64,000 bases of DNA, from the NCBI RefSeq assembly GCF_017377775.1, contig NZ_JAFVLN010000029.1:21933-85932 (forward strand), in the 5' to 3' direction. The position numbers were made by a program, and so were the translations under genes. This stretch comes from Streptomyces sp. VRA16 Mangrove soil (lineage in GTDB: Bacteria; Actinomycetota; Actinomycetes; Streptomycetales; Streptomycetaceae). Positions within the stretch are counted from its first letter, which is position 1, and every line of letters starts with the position of its first letter. Positions 33,887 through 43,090 of the stretch are shown here, one piece after another. The notes under the pieces were generated by a model. That model was not told the DNA's origin. It ran no database searches and saw only the letters and a program-made list of their open reading frames with translations.

Positions 33887-34753
33887 ATGCACCGTCCCAC
33901 CAAGCGACTCACCCGCATAGTTGCCTGCGCAGCCGTCGTACCGGCGGTTCTCGTCGTAGCCGGCTGCTCGTCCGACTCCGGTTCCGACAAGGGCGGCGCC
34001 GACCAGGCGTCCAAGGAGTCGAAGGCGTCCGCGTCGACCGCGGGGGACGCGGCGAAGAAGGTTCAGGCGGCGACGTACAAGTCGCTGCCGCAGGCGTGCG
34101 GCGTCTTCTCGAAGGCGACGCTGAAGGACCTGGTCCCGAAGGGCGACAGCAAGGCCGGCTCGTCGGACGACGAGTCGACGCGGGCCAACTGCTCGTGGTC
34201 GAGCCTGGACAACAACGGCGTGAAGGGCTCGCAGTTCCGCTGGCTGAACGTGTCGCTGATCCGGTTCGACTCGGACGCGAACCGCGGCAGCGGCAACGAC
34301 CTGGCCTCCGACTATTACGCGAAGCAGGTCAAGGACGCGCAGGCGTCCGACGGCGCGAAGAACGTGAAGACGTCGAAGGTCTCCGGTACGGGCGACGAGG
34401 CGACGCTGGTGCGCTACGACAGCACGTACAAGGAGAAGAAGAAGAGCGTCACGTCGAAGCAGCAGACGGTCGTCACACGCGTCGACAACGTGGTCGTGAC
34501 CGTGAACTACAACGGCTCGGGCCTCGCGGGCGAGAAGACGCCGGACGCGGACGACCTGTCGAAGGACGCCGAGAAGGCGGCCAGGGAGGCCGTGGCCTCG
34601 GTCGAGAAGACGGTCTCCGGATCCGCTTCGGGTTCCGGCGAGAGCGCGTCCCCGTCGCCTTCGGCCTCGAAGTCGTCCTCCAAACCGTCCGCGAAGGACA
34701 CCTCGAAGTCGGCGTCGCCCTCGGCCTCGAAGTCGGCTTCCAAGAAGGACTAA
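33887..34753 (+). CDS. DUF3558-family lipoprotein, paralogue of the preceding gene
   Basis: 288 aa from ATG 33887 (GAAGGAA close upstream). Lipobox VAGC at residue ~25, Ser/Lys/Gly linker, then the DUF3558 core (YKSLPQACGVFSKATLKDLVP; ANCSWSSLD) and a repetitive C-terminal tail rich in KSSSK/KSASPSASK. The tail is basic and could contact wall teichoic acids or DNA (inference only). Followed by a terminator, so it may be transcribed together with the first paralogue or alone. TGGAGACCG occurs twice in tandem just upstream (~33800-33820). Confidence 0.85.
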   Translation: MHRPTKRLTRIVACAAVVPAVLVVAGCSSDSGSDKGGADQASKESKASASTAGDAAKKVQAATYKSLPQACGVFSKATLKDLVPKGDSKAGSSDDESTRANCSWSSLDNNGVKGSQFRWLNVSLIRFDSDANRGSGNDLASDYYAKQVKDAQASDGAKNVKTSKVSGTGDEATLVRYDSTYKEKKKSVTSKQQTVVTRVDNVVVTVNYNGSGLAGEKTPDADDLSKDAEKAAREAVASVEKTVSGSASGSGESASPSPSASKSSSKPSAKDTSKSASPSASKSASKKD

Positions 34754-34800
34754 TACCAGCAGTACGCGCGTCAACTGGCCCGCGTTTGCTCGCCATTTGA

Positions 34801-34830
34801 GGAGCCCGGCCCCTTTTGGGTCCGGGCTCC
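34801..34830. terminator. Hairpin terminator after the DUF3558 pair
   Basis: 9-bp stem GGAGCCCGG/CCGGGCTCC with three further C-G pairs and a TTTT loop, 48 bp past the stop. Confidence 0.75.
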
Positions 34831-34909
34831 CGGTGTACCGGGCCACGGCCCGGCCCGTGCATGTGCCAGTCTGTTGGGCGCAACATGCCGAACTGGGAGG
34901 GGAACTGGA

Positions 34910-36235
34910 GTGGCCGCGCCACTGAAGCTGACACGGACGCACCGGATACTCGCGGGTGTGGTCATCGCGGGAGCGGTGGTCATCGCCGGCATCGGCTTCG
35001 CGGGTTCGTACGCGGCGGTCCGCGAGCTGGCCCTGGAGAAGGGCTTCGGGAACTTCTCCTACGTCCTGCCGATCGGTATCGACGCCGGTATCTGTGTGCT
35101 GCTCGCCCTCGATCTGCTGCTCACCTGGATCCGGATCCCCTTCCCGCTGCTGCGTCAGACGGCGTGGCTGCTGACCGCGGCGACGATCGCGTTCAACGGC
35201 GCGGCGGCCTGGCCGGACCCGCTGGGGGTCGGCATGCACGCCGTCATCCCGGTCCTTTTCGTGGTCTCGGTCGAGGCGGCACGGCACGCCATCGGGCGGA
35301 TCGCGGACATCACGGCGGACAAGCACATGGAGGGCGTGCGCATCACGCGCTGGCTGCTCTCGCCGCTGCCGACGTTCCTGCTGTGGCGCCGGATGAAGCT
35401 GTGGGAGCTGCGCTCCTACGAGGCGGTCATCAAGCTGGAGCAGGAGCGCCTCGTCTATCAGGCGCGGCTGCACTCCCGCTTCGGCCGCGCCTGGCGCCGC
35501 AAGGCTCCGGTGGAGTCGCTGATGCCGCTCAGGCTGGCCCGTTACGGGGTGCCGCTGTCGGACACCGCTCCGGCCGGGCTCGCCGCGGCCGGGATCGAGC
35601 CGCAGTTGCTGCCGCCGCAGCCGCAGCCGCAGCCCGCCGAGCTGGAGGCGCAGACCGCCCGGCCGCATCCGCAGCAGCAGTACGCGCCGCAGCCGCAGCC
35701 CCAGTTGCCGCCGCAGCCGATGCCGCAGCCACAGCCACAGCAGCCGGTCGATCCCGAGGCCGCGGCGGACGTGCCGAGCCAGTGGTTCGCGCAGCAGCGG
35801 CAGGTGGAGTACCACGGTGACTACCAGCCGGCGTTCGAGGCGCCGACGTTCGTGCCCGAGCAGGAGCACCAGGAGTGGTACGAGGAGCAGCCGCAGCAGA
35901 TCCCGGTGCCGGCCTCCGTGCCGGTGCCGCATCCGCGGGCGGCGGAGCCGGAGCCCGCGCCGGAGCCCGAGTTCCCGGTGCCCAACGGCGCGGGCGGCAC
36001 GCGGCCGCTCGGTGACGGGGTGCAGGAGGCGGCGCCCGCCGCGCCGACCGAGGACGACCTGTACCAGGTGTTCCGTCAGTCGATACAGGGTGAGGGCCTG
36101 CCGACGCCGGGGGCGTTCGCGGCGAACGTCGAGGCGCAGTACGGGATCTCTCTGCAGCCGCGGGACGTGAACCGGTTCATGGACCAGTTCGCGGCGCGGT
36201 TCGACAAGGACCTGATGGACGAGCACATCGCCTGA
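34910..36235 (+). CDS. DUF2637 membrane protein with Pro/Gln-rich linker
   Basis: 441 aa. GTG 34910 with GGGAGGGG ahead. Four N-terminal helices (~10-135; AGVVIAGAVVIAGIGFAGS, YVLPIGIDAGICVLLALDLL, and later pieces) are the DUF2637 region found in actinomycete plasmid-transfer (Spd-like) and chromosomal proteins. A PQPQPQ-rich linker (~235-300) and a C-terminal winged-helix-like segment (EDDLYQVFRQSIQGEGLPTPG; YGISLQPRDVNRFM) resembling replication/partition-type domains follow. Location: membrane with a cytosolic C-terminus. A role in DNA or mobile-element biology is suggestive only. Confidence 0.8.
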   Translation: MAAPLKLTRTHRILAGVVIAGAVVIAGIGFAGSYAAVRELALEKGFGNFSYVLPIGIDAGICVLLALDLLLTWIRIPFPLLRQTAWLLTAATIAFNGAAAWPDPLGVGMHAVIPVLFVVSVEAARHAIGRIADITADKHMEGVRITRWLLSPLPTFLLWRRMKLWELRSYEAVIKLEQERLVYQARLHSRFGRAWRRKAPVESLMPLRLARYGVPLSDTAPAGLAAAGIEPQLLPPQPQPQPAELEAQTARPHPQQQYAPQPQPQLPPQPMPQPQPQQPVDPEAAADVPSQWFAQQRQVEYHGDYQPAFEAPTFVPEQEHQEWYEEQPQQIPVPASVPVPHPRAAEPEPAPEPEFPVPNGAGGTRPLGDGVQEAAPAAPTEDDLYQVFRQSIQGEGLPTPGAFAANVEAQYGISLQPRDVNRFMDQFAARFDKDLMDEHIA

Positions 36236-36254
36236 GCCGTCCGGTCCAGGACAT

Positions 36255-36294
36255 GACGAAGGGGGCGGCACCTCACGGTGCCGCCCCCTTCGTC
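36255..36294. terminator. Strong bidirectional hairpin terminator
   Basis: A perfect 17-bp stem beginning GACGAAGGGGGCGGCAC, 6-nt loop, between the convergent DUF2637 and lysS genes. Confidence 0.88.
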
Positions 36295-36302
36295 GTGTGC
36301 GG

Positions 36303-38060
36303 TTACGCGCCGAGCAGCTTGCGCACCCGGTCCGCGCCCACGGCGAGCAGCAGCGTGGGCAGACGCGGGCCGGTGTCACGGCCGACGAGGAGGTCGTAGA
36401 GCAGCGCGAAGAACGTGCGCTGCGCGCCCTTGATCTCGGCGGGGAGCTCCTTGGCGGTGGCGTCGGCGGGGAAGCCGGCCTGCACCTTCGGAACGCCGTA
36501 GACGAGGTGGGTCAGACCGTCGAGCGACCAGTGGTCGTCCAGGCCCTCCAGGAGGAGCCGGATCGACTCGCGGGAGGCGTCGTCGAGACCGGCGAGGGCC
36601 TCGGTGTCGGGCTCCGTGCGCACGATGGTGCGGGTCTCGGCGGGCACGTACTTGTTGATCCACGCCTCGGCGCGGTCCAGGCGCGGGCGGACCGTGTCCA
36701 GGTCGGTGACCGGGTTCTCCGGGTCGAGCTCGGAGAGGATGCGCAGCGTCTGCTCCTCGTCCCCGGCCGTCACGTCGGCGACGGACGCCAGCGTGCGGTA
36801 CGGCAGCGGGCGCGGGGTGCGCGGCAGCTCACGGCCCGCGACGCCCACGGCGCGGCTGTACGCGGCCGCGTCCGCCGGGAGCGCCGAGCCGTCGGCGACC
36901 TTGGCGCTGAGCTTGTCCCACTCGTCGTAGAGCCGCTGGATCTCCTGGTCGAAGGCGATCTTGAACGACTGGTTGGGACGGCGGCGGGCGTAGAGCCAGC
37001 GCAGGATCTGCGGCTCCATGATCTGGAGGGCGTCACCGGGGGTCGGGACGCCGCCCTTGCTCGACGACATCTTCGCCATGCCGGAGATGCCCACGAACGC
37101 GTACATCGGGCCGATCGGCTGCTTGCCGCCGAAGATCCCGACGATCTGGCCGCCGACCTGGAAGGACGAGCCCGGGGACGAGTGGTCGACGCCGGACGGC
37201 TCGAAGATCACGCCCTCGTACGCCCAGCGCATCGGCCAGTCGACCTTCCAGACCAGCTTGCCGCGGTTGAACTCCGAGAGACGGACCGTCTCGGTGAAGT
37301 TGTCGAGCGTGCAGGTGTAGGACAGCTCGGTGGTCTCGTCGTCGTACGACGTGACGGTGGTGAGGTCCTTGCCGCACTCGCCGCAGAACGGCTTGTACGG
37401 GTAGTAGCCGCCCGCGCCGCCGCTGCCGTCGTCCTCGGAGGCGGCGCCGGAGCCCTCGGCGGCCTCCAGCTCGGCCTCGTCGACCGGCTTCTGGTTCTGC
37501 TGCGGCTTCTTGCCGGCCTTGGCCGGGTCCTTCTTGGTGCGGTACTGGTCGAGGATCGCGTCGATGTCACCGCGGTGCTTCATCGCGTGCAGGATCTGCT
37601 CGCGGTACGTGCCCGAGGTGTACTGCTCGGTCTGGCTGATGCCGTCGAACTCGACGCCCATCTCGCCGAGCGCCTCGACCATGGCGGCCTTGAAGTGCTC
37701 CGCCCAGTTCGGGTACGCGGAGCCCTCCGGGGCGGGGACCGACGTCAGCGGCTTGCCGATGTGGTCGGCCCAGGACGCGTCGGTGCCGGGCACGCCGTTG
37801 GGAACCTTGCGGTAGCGGTCGTAGTCGTCCCAGGAGATCAGGTGCCTGACCTCGTACCCGCGGCGGCGGATCTCGTCGGCGACCAGGTGCGGGGTCATGA
37901 CCTCGCGCAGGTTGCCCAGGTGGATCGGGCCCGACGGGGAGAGGCCGGAGGCGACGACGACCGGTTTGCCCGGGGCACGGCGCTCGGACTCGGCGATGAC
38001 ATCGTCCGCGTAACGGGAGACCCAGTCCTGGGTCTCCGTTCCGGTGCTCTGGGCTGCCAC
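36303..38060 (-). CDS. lysS: Lysine-tRNA ligase, class I
   Basis: 585 aa. Class I signatures: SGPIHLGN in place of HIGH (about residue 43) and KMSSSKG, with the class-I LysRS zinc motif (CGECGKDL) and anticodon-binding helical C-terminus. Attaches lysine to tRNA-Lys in the cytosol. Class I LysRS is found in Archaea and in streptomycetes alongside class II. An Asp/Gly/Ser-rich insert (~190-225) sits before the zinc motif. Divergent from argS across 364 bp that contain a large inverted repeat. Confidence 0.93.
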   Translation of the reverse strand: MAAQSTGTETQDWVSRYADDVIAESERRAPGKPVVVASGLSPSGPIHLGNLREVMTPHLVADEIRRRGYEVRHLISWDDYDRYRKVPNGVPGTDASWADHIGKPLTSVPAPEGSAYPNWAEHFKAAMVEALGEMGVEFDGISQTEQYTSGTYREQILHAMKHRGDIDAILDQYRTKKDPAKAGKKPQQNQKPVDEAELEAAEGSGAASEDDGSGGAGGYYPYKPFCGECGKDLTTVTSYDDETTELSYTCTLDNFTETVRLSEFNRGKLVWKVDWPMRWAYEGVIFEPSGVDHSSPGSSFQVGGQIVGIFGGKQPIGPMYAFVGISGMAKMSSSKGGVPTPGDALQIMEPQILRWLYARRRPNQSFKIAFDQEIQRLYDEWDKLSAKVADGSALPADAAAYSRAVGVAGRELPRTPRPLPYRTLASVADVTAGDEEQTLRILSELDPENPVTDLDTVRPRLDRAEAWINKYVPAETRTIVRTEPDTEALAGLDDASRESIRLLLEGLDDHWSLDGLTHLVYGVPKVQAGFPADATAKELPAEIKGAQRTFFALLYDLLVGRDTGPRLPTLLLAVGADRVRKLLGA

Positions 38061-38424
38061 GATCGGTGGGCCTTTCTCTTCTGGGGCGAGGCGCGATCGC
38101 TCTCCGCGCTCCCATCATTGTCCCAGGCCGTTCGGGCTGCGCGAAAACGCCTTTTCACAGGGGCGGGAAGGGCCGTCGGCGAGTGCGGTCCGGTGGGGGC
38201 TGGTCGCGCAGTTCCCCGCGCCCCTGAAGGCGAGCGGCTCCGCCGCTCAGCCTTCATCGGGGAAATGCGGCGCGAAGCGCCTGCGTTTCAGGGGCGCGGG
38301 GAACTGCGCGACCAGCCCCCGACAACCCGCACCCGGCAACGAGACCGGAAAACCCCTTTGCGGCCCCGTGGGATACTGAGCGTGACTCACAAACCAACCC
38401 CGACCAGAACGGCAGCCCATACCC
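38061..38424. repeat. Intergenic repeat region between lysS and argS
   Basis: Two perfect 34-bp arms, 38195-38228 and 38287-38320, are inverted to each other: the arms are the widespread Streptomyces GGGGCGCGGGGAACTGCGCG repeat. Between them are small hairpins GAGCGGC/GCCGCTC (38232-38248) and GGCGC-gaa-GCGCC (38269-38281). The remaining flanks carry the two divergent promoters; nothing more is resolved. Confidence 0.85.
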
Positions 38425-40188
38425 ATGGCCCCGGTCACGTCCATCACCGCCAACGTCAATCAGCGCCTCGCCGACGCCCTCACCTCCGCCCTGCCGGAGG
38501 CGAACGGCGCCGACCCCCTGCTGCGACGTAGCGACCGGGCCGACTACCAGGCCAACGGGATCCTGGCGCTCGCCAAGAAGGCCAAGGCGAACCCGCGGGA
38601 GCTGGCCGCCCAGGTCGTGGAGAAGATCACGACCGGCGATCTGCTCGCCGACGTCGAGGTCTCGGGCCCCGGCTTCCTGAACGTCACGGTCACCGACAAG
38701 GCGATCACGCAGACCCTCGCGGCCCGCGCCGCCGACGGCGACCGGCTCGGCGTGCCCACCAAGGACGCCCCGGGCCTCACGGTCATCGACTACGCGCAGC
38801 CGAACGTGGCGAAGGAGATGCACGTCGGCCACCTGCGGTCCGCGGTGATCGGCGACGCCCTGCGCGGCATGCTCAACTTCACCGGCGAGCGGACGATCGG
38901 CCGGCACCACATCGGCGACTGGGGCACCCAGTTCGGCATGCTCATCCAGTACCTGATCGAGAACCCCGACACCCTGGCCCCGGCCGAGGACGTCGACGGC
39001 GAGCAGGCCATGAGCAACCTGAACCGGGTGTACAAGGCGTCGCGTGCCGTCTTCGACGCGGACGAGGAGTTCAAGGAGCGGGCCCGCAAGCGGGTCGTCG
39101 CCCTCCAGTCCGGCGACAAGGAGACCCTCGACCTGTGGCAGCGGTTCGTCGACGAGTCGAAGGTCTACTTCTACTCGGTCTTCGAGAAGCTCGACATGGA
39201 GATCCGCGACGAGGAGATCGTCGGCGAGTCCGCGTACAACGACGGCATGCCGGAGACGGCCCGCCTCCTGGAGGAGATGGGCGTCGCGGTGCGCTCCGAG
39301 GGCGCGCTCGTCGTGTTCTTCGACGAGATCCGCGGCAAGGACGACCAGCCGGTGCCGCTGATCGTGCAGAAGGCCGACGGCGGCTTCGGCTACGCGGCCT
39401 CCGACCTGACGGCGATCCGCAACCGCGTCCAGGACCTGCACGCGACGTCGCTCATCTACGTCGTGGACGTGCGCCAGTCGCTGCACTTCAAGATGGTCTT
39501 CGAGACGGCCCGCCGGGCGGGCTGGCTGACCGACGAGGTCACCGCGCACAACATGGGCTACGGCACGGTGCTCGGCGCGGACGGCAAGCCGTTCAAGACC
39601 CGTGAGGGCGAGACGGTGAAGCTGGAGGACCTGCTCGACGAGGCCACCGAGCGGGCCACCGCCGTCGTCCGCGAGAAGGCCGAGAAGGTGGGCCTGAGCG
39701 AGGAGGAGATCGTCGAGAACGGGCGGTACGTCGGGATCGGCGCCGTGAAGTACGCGGACCTGTCGACGTCGCCGAGCCGCGACTACAAGTTCGACCTGGA
39801 CCAGATGGTGTCGCTCAACGGCGACACGTCGGTCTACCTCCAGTACGCGTACGCGCGGATCAGGTCGATCCTCCGCAAGGCCGACGGGTCCGCCCCCGTC
39901 GCCCACCCGGAGCTGGAGCTCGCCCCGGCGGAGCGGGCGCTCGGCCTGCACCTGGACGCGTTCGGCGACACGGTCTTCGAGGCGTCGGACGAGTACGCGC
40001 CGCACAAGCTGGCCGCGTACCTGTACCAGCTGGCGTCGCTGTACACGACGTTCTACGACCAGTGCCCGGTCCTGAAGGCCGAGACGCCGGCGCAGGTCGA
40101 GAACCGGCTGTTCCTGTGCGACCTGACGGCCCGCACGCTCCACCAGGGCATGGCGCTCCTCGGCATCCGCACCCCCGAGAAGCTCTGA
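38425..40188 (+). CDS. argS: Arginine-tRNA ligase
   Basis: 587 aa class I synthetase. HIGH appears as HVGHLRSAVIGD (about residue 132); KMSKS is relaxed, as usual in many ArgRS (region GKPFKTREGET), so this is not a defect. N-terminal tRNA D-loop domain and C-terminal DALR anticodon domain (LAAYLYQLASLYTTFYDQCPVL) are complete. Cytosolic. A long hairpin with TTTT follows. Divergent from lysS. Confidence 0.95.
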   Translation: MAPVTSITANVNQRLADALTSALPEANGADPLLRRSDRADYQANGILALAKKAKANPRELAAQVVEKITTGDLLADVEVSGPGFLNVTVTDKAITQTLAARAADGDRLGVPTKDAPGLTVIDYAQPNVAKEMHVGHLRSAVIGDALRGMLNFTGERTIGRHHIGDWGTQFGMLIQYLIENPDTLAPAEDVDGEQAMSNLNRVYKASRAVFDADEEFKERARKRVVALQSGDKETLDLWQRFVDESKVYFYSVFEKLDMEIRDEEIVGESAYNDGMPETARLLEEMGVAVRSEGALVVFFDEIRGKDDQPVPLIVQKADGGFGYAASDLTAIRNRVQDLHATSLIYVVDVRQSLHFKMVFETARRAGWLTDEVTAHNMGYGTVLGADGKPFKTREGETVKLEDLLDEATERATAVVREKAEKVGLSEEEIVENGRYVGIGAVKYADLSTSPSRDYKFDLDQMVSLNGDTSVYLQYAYARIRSILRKADGSAPVAHPELELAPAERALGLHLDAFGDTVFEASDEYAPHKLAAYLYQLASLYTTFYDQCPVLKAETPAQVENRLFLCDLTARTLHQGMALLGIRTPEKL

Positions 40189-40210
40189 CGCCCGTCCGCG
40201 CACGGCACAG

Positions 40211-40260
40211 GGCCGCGGCCCGTCCTCTCCCCCGCTGGTGAGGACGGGCCGCGGCCTTTT
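40211..40260 (+). terminator. Strong intrinsic terminator after argS
   Basis: 17-bp perfect stem (GGCCGCGGCCCGTCCTC with complement), 12-nt loop, TTTT tail. It lies between argS and the convergent aminotransferase. Confidence 0.88.
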
Positions 40261-40267
40261 CCCGGAG

Positions 40268-41482
40268 TCACCGCTTCAGCGCCACCGCGAGCCGGCCGAG
40301 CCCCTCGCCGATCTCCTCTGGCGTCTGCGTCACGAAGCAGAGCCTCAGGGTCGTGGGGTCGGGGGCGTCGGCGTAGAAGGGGGCGCCGGGGACGTAGGCG
40401 ACCTTCTGCTCGACCGCCCTGGGCAGCAGGGCCGTCGTGTCGTAGGTGCCGTCCTGCGGGAGCCGCGCCCACAGGAACATGCCGCCCTCGGGCCGCTTCC
40501 ACGTGGCGCCCTGTGGGAGCGCGGCGGGCAGTGCGGCGAGCATGGCGTCGCGGCGTGCGGCGTAGCGCGAGGCGACGCGGGCGACGTGTGCGTCCAGGTC
40601 GGTCGTCGCCAGGTACCGGGCCGCGGCGAGCTGGTTGACGGTCGGGGTGTGCAGGTCGGCGGCCTGCTTGGCGACGGCGCAGGCGCGCAGCAGTTCCTTC
40701 GGGGCGCGCAGCCAGCCGAGCCGCAGGCCGGGCGCCATGACCTTGGAGAAGGAGCCGAGCAGCACGGTGCGGTCGCGGGCCGCCTCGTGGGTGGCGATCC
40801 ACGGCACCCGCTCGCCCTCGAAGCGCAGTTCCCCGTACGGGTCGTCCTCGACGATCCACAGCCCGCGGCGCGCGGCGACCGCGGCGACGGCGGCGCGGCG
40901 GTCGGCGGGCAGGGTGCGGCCCGTGGGGTTCTGGAAGGTGGGGACGGTGTAGAGGAGCTTGGGGCGGTGCTCGGCGACGAGCGCGTCGAGGGCGTCCGGG
41001 TCGATGCCGTCATCGTCGCAGGGGACGCCGACGACGCGGGCCCCGGCGAAGCCGAAGACCTGAAGTGCCGCCAGATAACAGGGGCTTTCGACGAGGACGG
41101 TGTCGCCGGGTTCGACGAGCGCGGTGGCGATCAGGGAGAGCGCCTGCTGCGATCCGGTGGTGACGAGCAGGTCGTCGGCGTCCGTGGCCAGTCCGCGGGC
41201 CGTGGTGCGGGCGGCGAGCGCGGCGCGCAGGGACGGTTCGCCCTCGGTGGTGGAGTACTGGAGGGCGCGGCGGGCGTCGGCGCCGGTGAGGACGGCGGCG
41301 TACGCGGCGGCGACCCCGTCGGTGTCGAAGAACTCGGGCGCCGGGAGCCCGCCCGCGAAGTTGATGAACTCGGGCTGCGCCGTCACCGCGAGGATGTCCC
41401 GGATGGGCGAGCCGCCGGTGGCCGCGACGCGGGCGGCGAGGCCGGGGGGTGCGGCGGCTGTCTCGGGGGGCGCGGTGGTCAT
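40268..41482 (-). CDS. PLP-dependent aminotransferase, 2-aminoadipate transaminase-like
   Basis: 404 aa, class I/II fold. PLP lysine is in LGSFSKVMAPGLRLGW; NPTGRTLP and VEDDPYGELRF are the expected substrate/PLP contacts, and INFAGGLPAPEFFD is the N-terminal motif of the LysN/2-aminoadipate-type group. No GntR HTH is attached. Cytosolic transamination of an amino acid or related compound is expected; the specific substrate is not shown. ATG 41482. Confidence 0.87.
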   Translation of the reverse strand: MTTAPPETAAAPPGLAARVAATGGSPIRDILAVTAQPEFINFAGGLPAPEFFDTDGVAAAYAAVLTGADARRALQYSTTEGEPSLRAALAARTTARGLATDADDLLVTTGSQQALSLIATALVEPGDTVLVESPCYLAALQVFGFAGARVVGVPCDDDGIDPDALDALVAEHRPKLLYTVPTFQNPTGRTLPADRRAAVAAVAARRGLWIVEDDPYGELRFEGERVPWIATHEAARDRTVLLGSFSKVMAPGLRLGWLRAPKELLRACAVAKQAADLHTPTVNQLAAARYLATTDLDAHVARVASRYAARRDAMLAALPAALPQGATWKRPEGGMFLWARLPQDGTYDTTALLPRAVEQKVAYVPGAPFYADAPDPTTLRLCFVTQTPEEIGEGLGRLAVALKR

Positions 41483-41641
41483 GGCGCGGGCTCCTTCGCG
41501 GCGCGGGCGGCAGGTTGCCGCGTCCCTGGGGTCTGTCTCGGGTTCCCCGCCCTTCGGGCGAACGACGGGGAACTCGCGTCAGACCCTAGGCAGAAACGTG
41601 CCCTGTGCACTCGCCCTTTTCGCCATGCGGACAATGGGCGG

Positions 41642-42403
41642 ATGGACGAGCTGATGACCTTGGCGGAGCTGGGCGCCGACGCCCCCGGGCATGTGCGCTG
41701 GGCGGCGCAGGCGCGGCCCGGCGGCGCGCTGGGGCCCGGGGTGCGGGCCTGGCGGTACGGGAGCGCGGTGGCGGTGGCGAGCCCCGGTGTCTCGGGCCGG
41801 GACCGGATGGCGGTGGCGGGTGACCCCGGCGCCCCGGGTGACGCCGTCGCGCTGGTGCGGTGGGCGCGAGCCCAAGTGGGGCTCCGATACCGGCCGTTCG
41901 GCGAGCTCGCCCTGCTGACGCGGGTCGGCGAGGAGATCCCGGACCTGGCACCGGGCGAGCCCTTCCTGTGGATGGAGACCACCGCGCCGACGGGCGGGCG
42001 CGGCGCGGGCCCGCGCTGGCTGACGGAACGGGAGGCCGAGGCGGCGGGCCCCCTCTTCGACGCCCACTTCCCCGACTCGTACGCCCGGCCGGGCCGCCCC
42101 GGCGTGCTGCGCTGGGCCGGTGTCCTCGACGGCGGCCCCGAGCCGCTGGCGCTGGCCGCCGACGCCTGGTCGGGGCACGGGTGCGGGCTGCTCGCCGGGG
42201 TCATGACGCATCCCGCCGCCCGGGGCCGCGGTCTGGCCCGCTCGGTGTGCGGATTCGTACTCGACGACATGGTCCGCCGCTACGGCCGGGCCGCGCTGAT
42301 GGTGAACGCCGACAACGCGCCCGCGATCGCCACGTACGAACGCCTCGGCATGACCGCGCACCGGTTCACCGTCGCCCGCCCGCGGGAGACCCGGGTCTCT
42401 TAG
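41642..42403 (+). CDS. GNAT-family acetyltransferase
   Basis: 253 aa. The N-terminal half is a degenerate non-catalytic arm; the C-terminal half holds the acetyl-CoA site (VMTHPAARGRGLARSVCGFVLDD, core ARGRGLARS) and motif B (NADNAPAIATYERLGM). ATG 41642 is chosen over ATG 41633, which is not in frame with the GNAT core. The next gene starts 9 bp after its stop, suggesting an operon. Confidence 0.82.
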   Translation: MDELMTLAELGADAPGHVRWAAQARPGGALGPGVRAWRYGSAVAVASPGVSGRDRMAVAGDPGAPGDAVALVRWARAQVGLRYRPFGELALLTRVGEEIPDLAPGEPFLWMETTAPTGGRGAGPRWLTEREAEAAGPLFDAHFPDSYARPGRPGVLRWAGVLDGGPEPLALAADAWSGHGCGLLAGVMTHPAARGRGLARSVCGFVLDDMVRRYGRAALMVNADNAPAIATYERLGMTAHRFTVARPRETRVS

Positions 42404-42412
42404 GGTCTCCCC

Positions 42413-43090
42413 ATGGAGTCGTACGTCGATGAACTGGCCGCCCGCGCGAAGGCCCTGCTCGCCCCGGGCGGCGGCGGTCCGCGCCGGATCGTGGGCATCG
42501 CGGGCCCGCCGGGCGCGGGCAAGTCGACGCTGGCGGAGGCGGTCGTGCGGGAGCTGGACGGCCTCGCCGCGCTGGTCCCGATGGACGGCTTCCACCTCGC
42601 CGACGTCGAACTGGCCCGCCTGGGCCGGGCCGACCGCAAGGGCGCCCCGGACACGTTCGACGCGTACGGCTACGGGGCGCTGCTGGCCCGGCTGCGGGCG
42701 CCGCGCGACGGGGAGACGGTCTACGCGCCGTCCTTCGAGCGGGAGTGGGAACAGCCGCTCGCGGGCGCGCTGCCGGTGGCGCCGGAGGTCCCGCTGATCG
42801 TCACCGAGGGGAACTACCTCCTCCTCGACGAGGAGCCGTGGCCGGCGGTGGTCCGCCCGCACCTGGACGAGGTGTGGTGGGTGGCGGTCGACGAGGACGT
42901 ACGGGTGGAGCGGCTGATCGCGCGGCACGTGGAGTTCGGCAAGTCCCCGGCCGCCGCCCGGGAGTGGGTGCTGCGCTCGGACGAGGCGAACGCCCGCCGG
43001 GTGGCCTCCGGCCGGGCACGGGCCGATGTGGTCGTGGAGTCGGACGCGGAGCGGCTCGTCGTCACGCCAGGTCGGGCCAGCCGCGCCTGA
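42413..43090 (+). CDS. P-loop nucleoside/nucleotide kinase-like protein
   Basis: 225 aa. Walker A GPPGAGKST at residues ~33-41, followed by PMDGFHLADVELARLG, which matches the uridine-kinase/pantothenate-kinase/phosphoribulokinase group, and TEGNYLLLDEEPW as the second acidic motif. It phosphorylates a small molecule with ATP; which one is unknown. It overlaps the convergent TetR gene by 29 bp. Confidence 0.83.
   Translation: MESYVDELAARAKALLAPGGGGPRRIVGIAGPPGAGKSTLAEAVVRELDGLAALVPMDGFHLADVELARLGRADRKGAPDTFDAYGYGALLARLRAPRDGETVYAPSFEREWEQPLAGALPVAPEVPLIVTEGNYLLLDEEPWPAVVRPHLDEVWWVAVDEDVRVERLIARHVEFGKSPAAAREWVLRSDEANARRVASGRARADVVVESDAERLVVTPGRASRA

Noticed and set aside
33047..36379. 1,100-codon frame on the minus strand opposite the DUF3558/DUF2637 genes
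   Set aside because: Composition is low-complexity antisense; the plus strand has recognisable families.
36297..38531. 744-codon frame opposite lysS
   Set aside because: Shadow of lysS; no start signal.
39590..39630. Missing KMSKS in ArgRS
   Set aside because: Many bacterial ArgRS lack canonical KMSKS and use a conserved Lys elsewhere, so this is not a defect.
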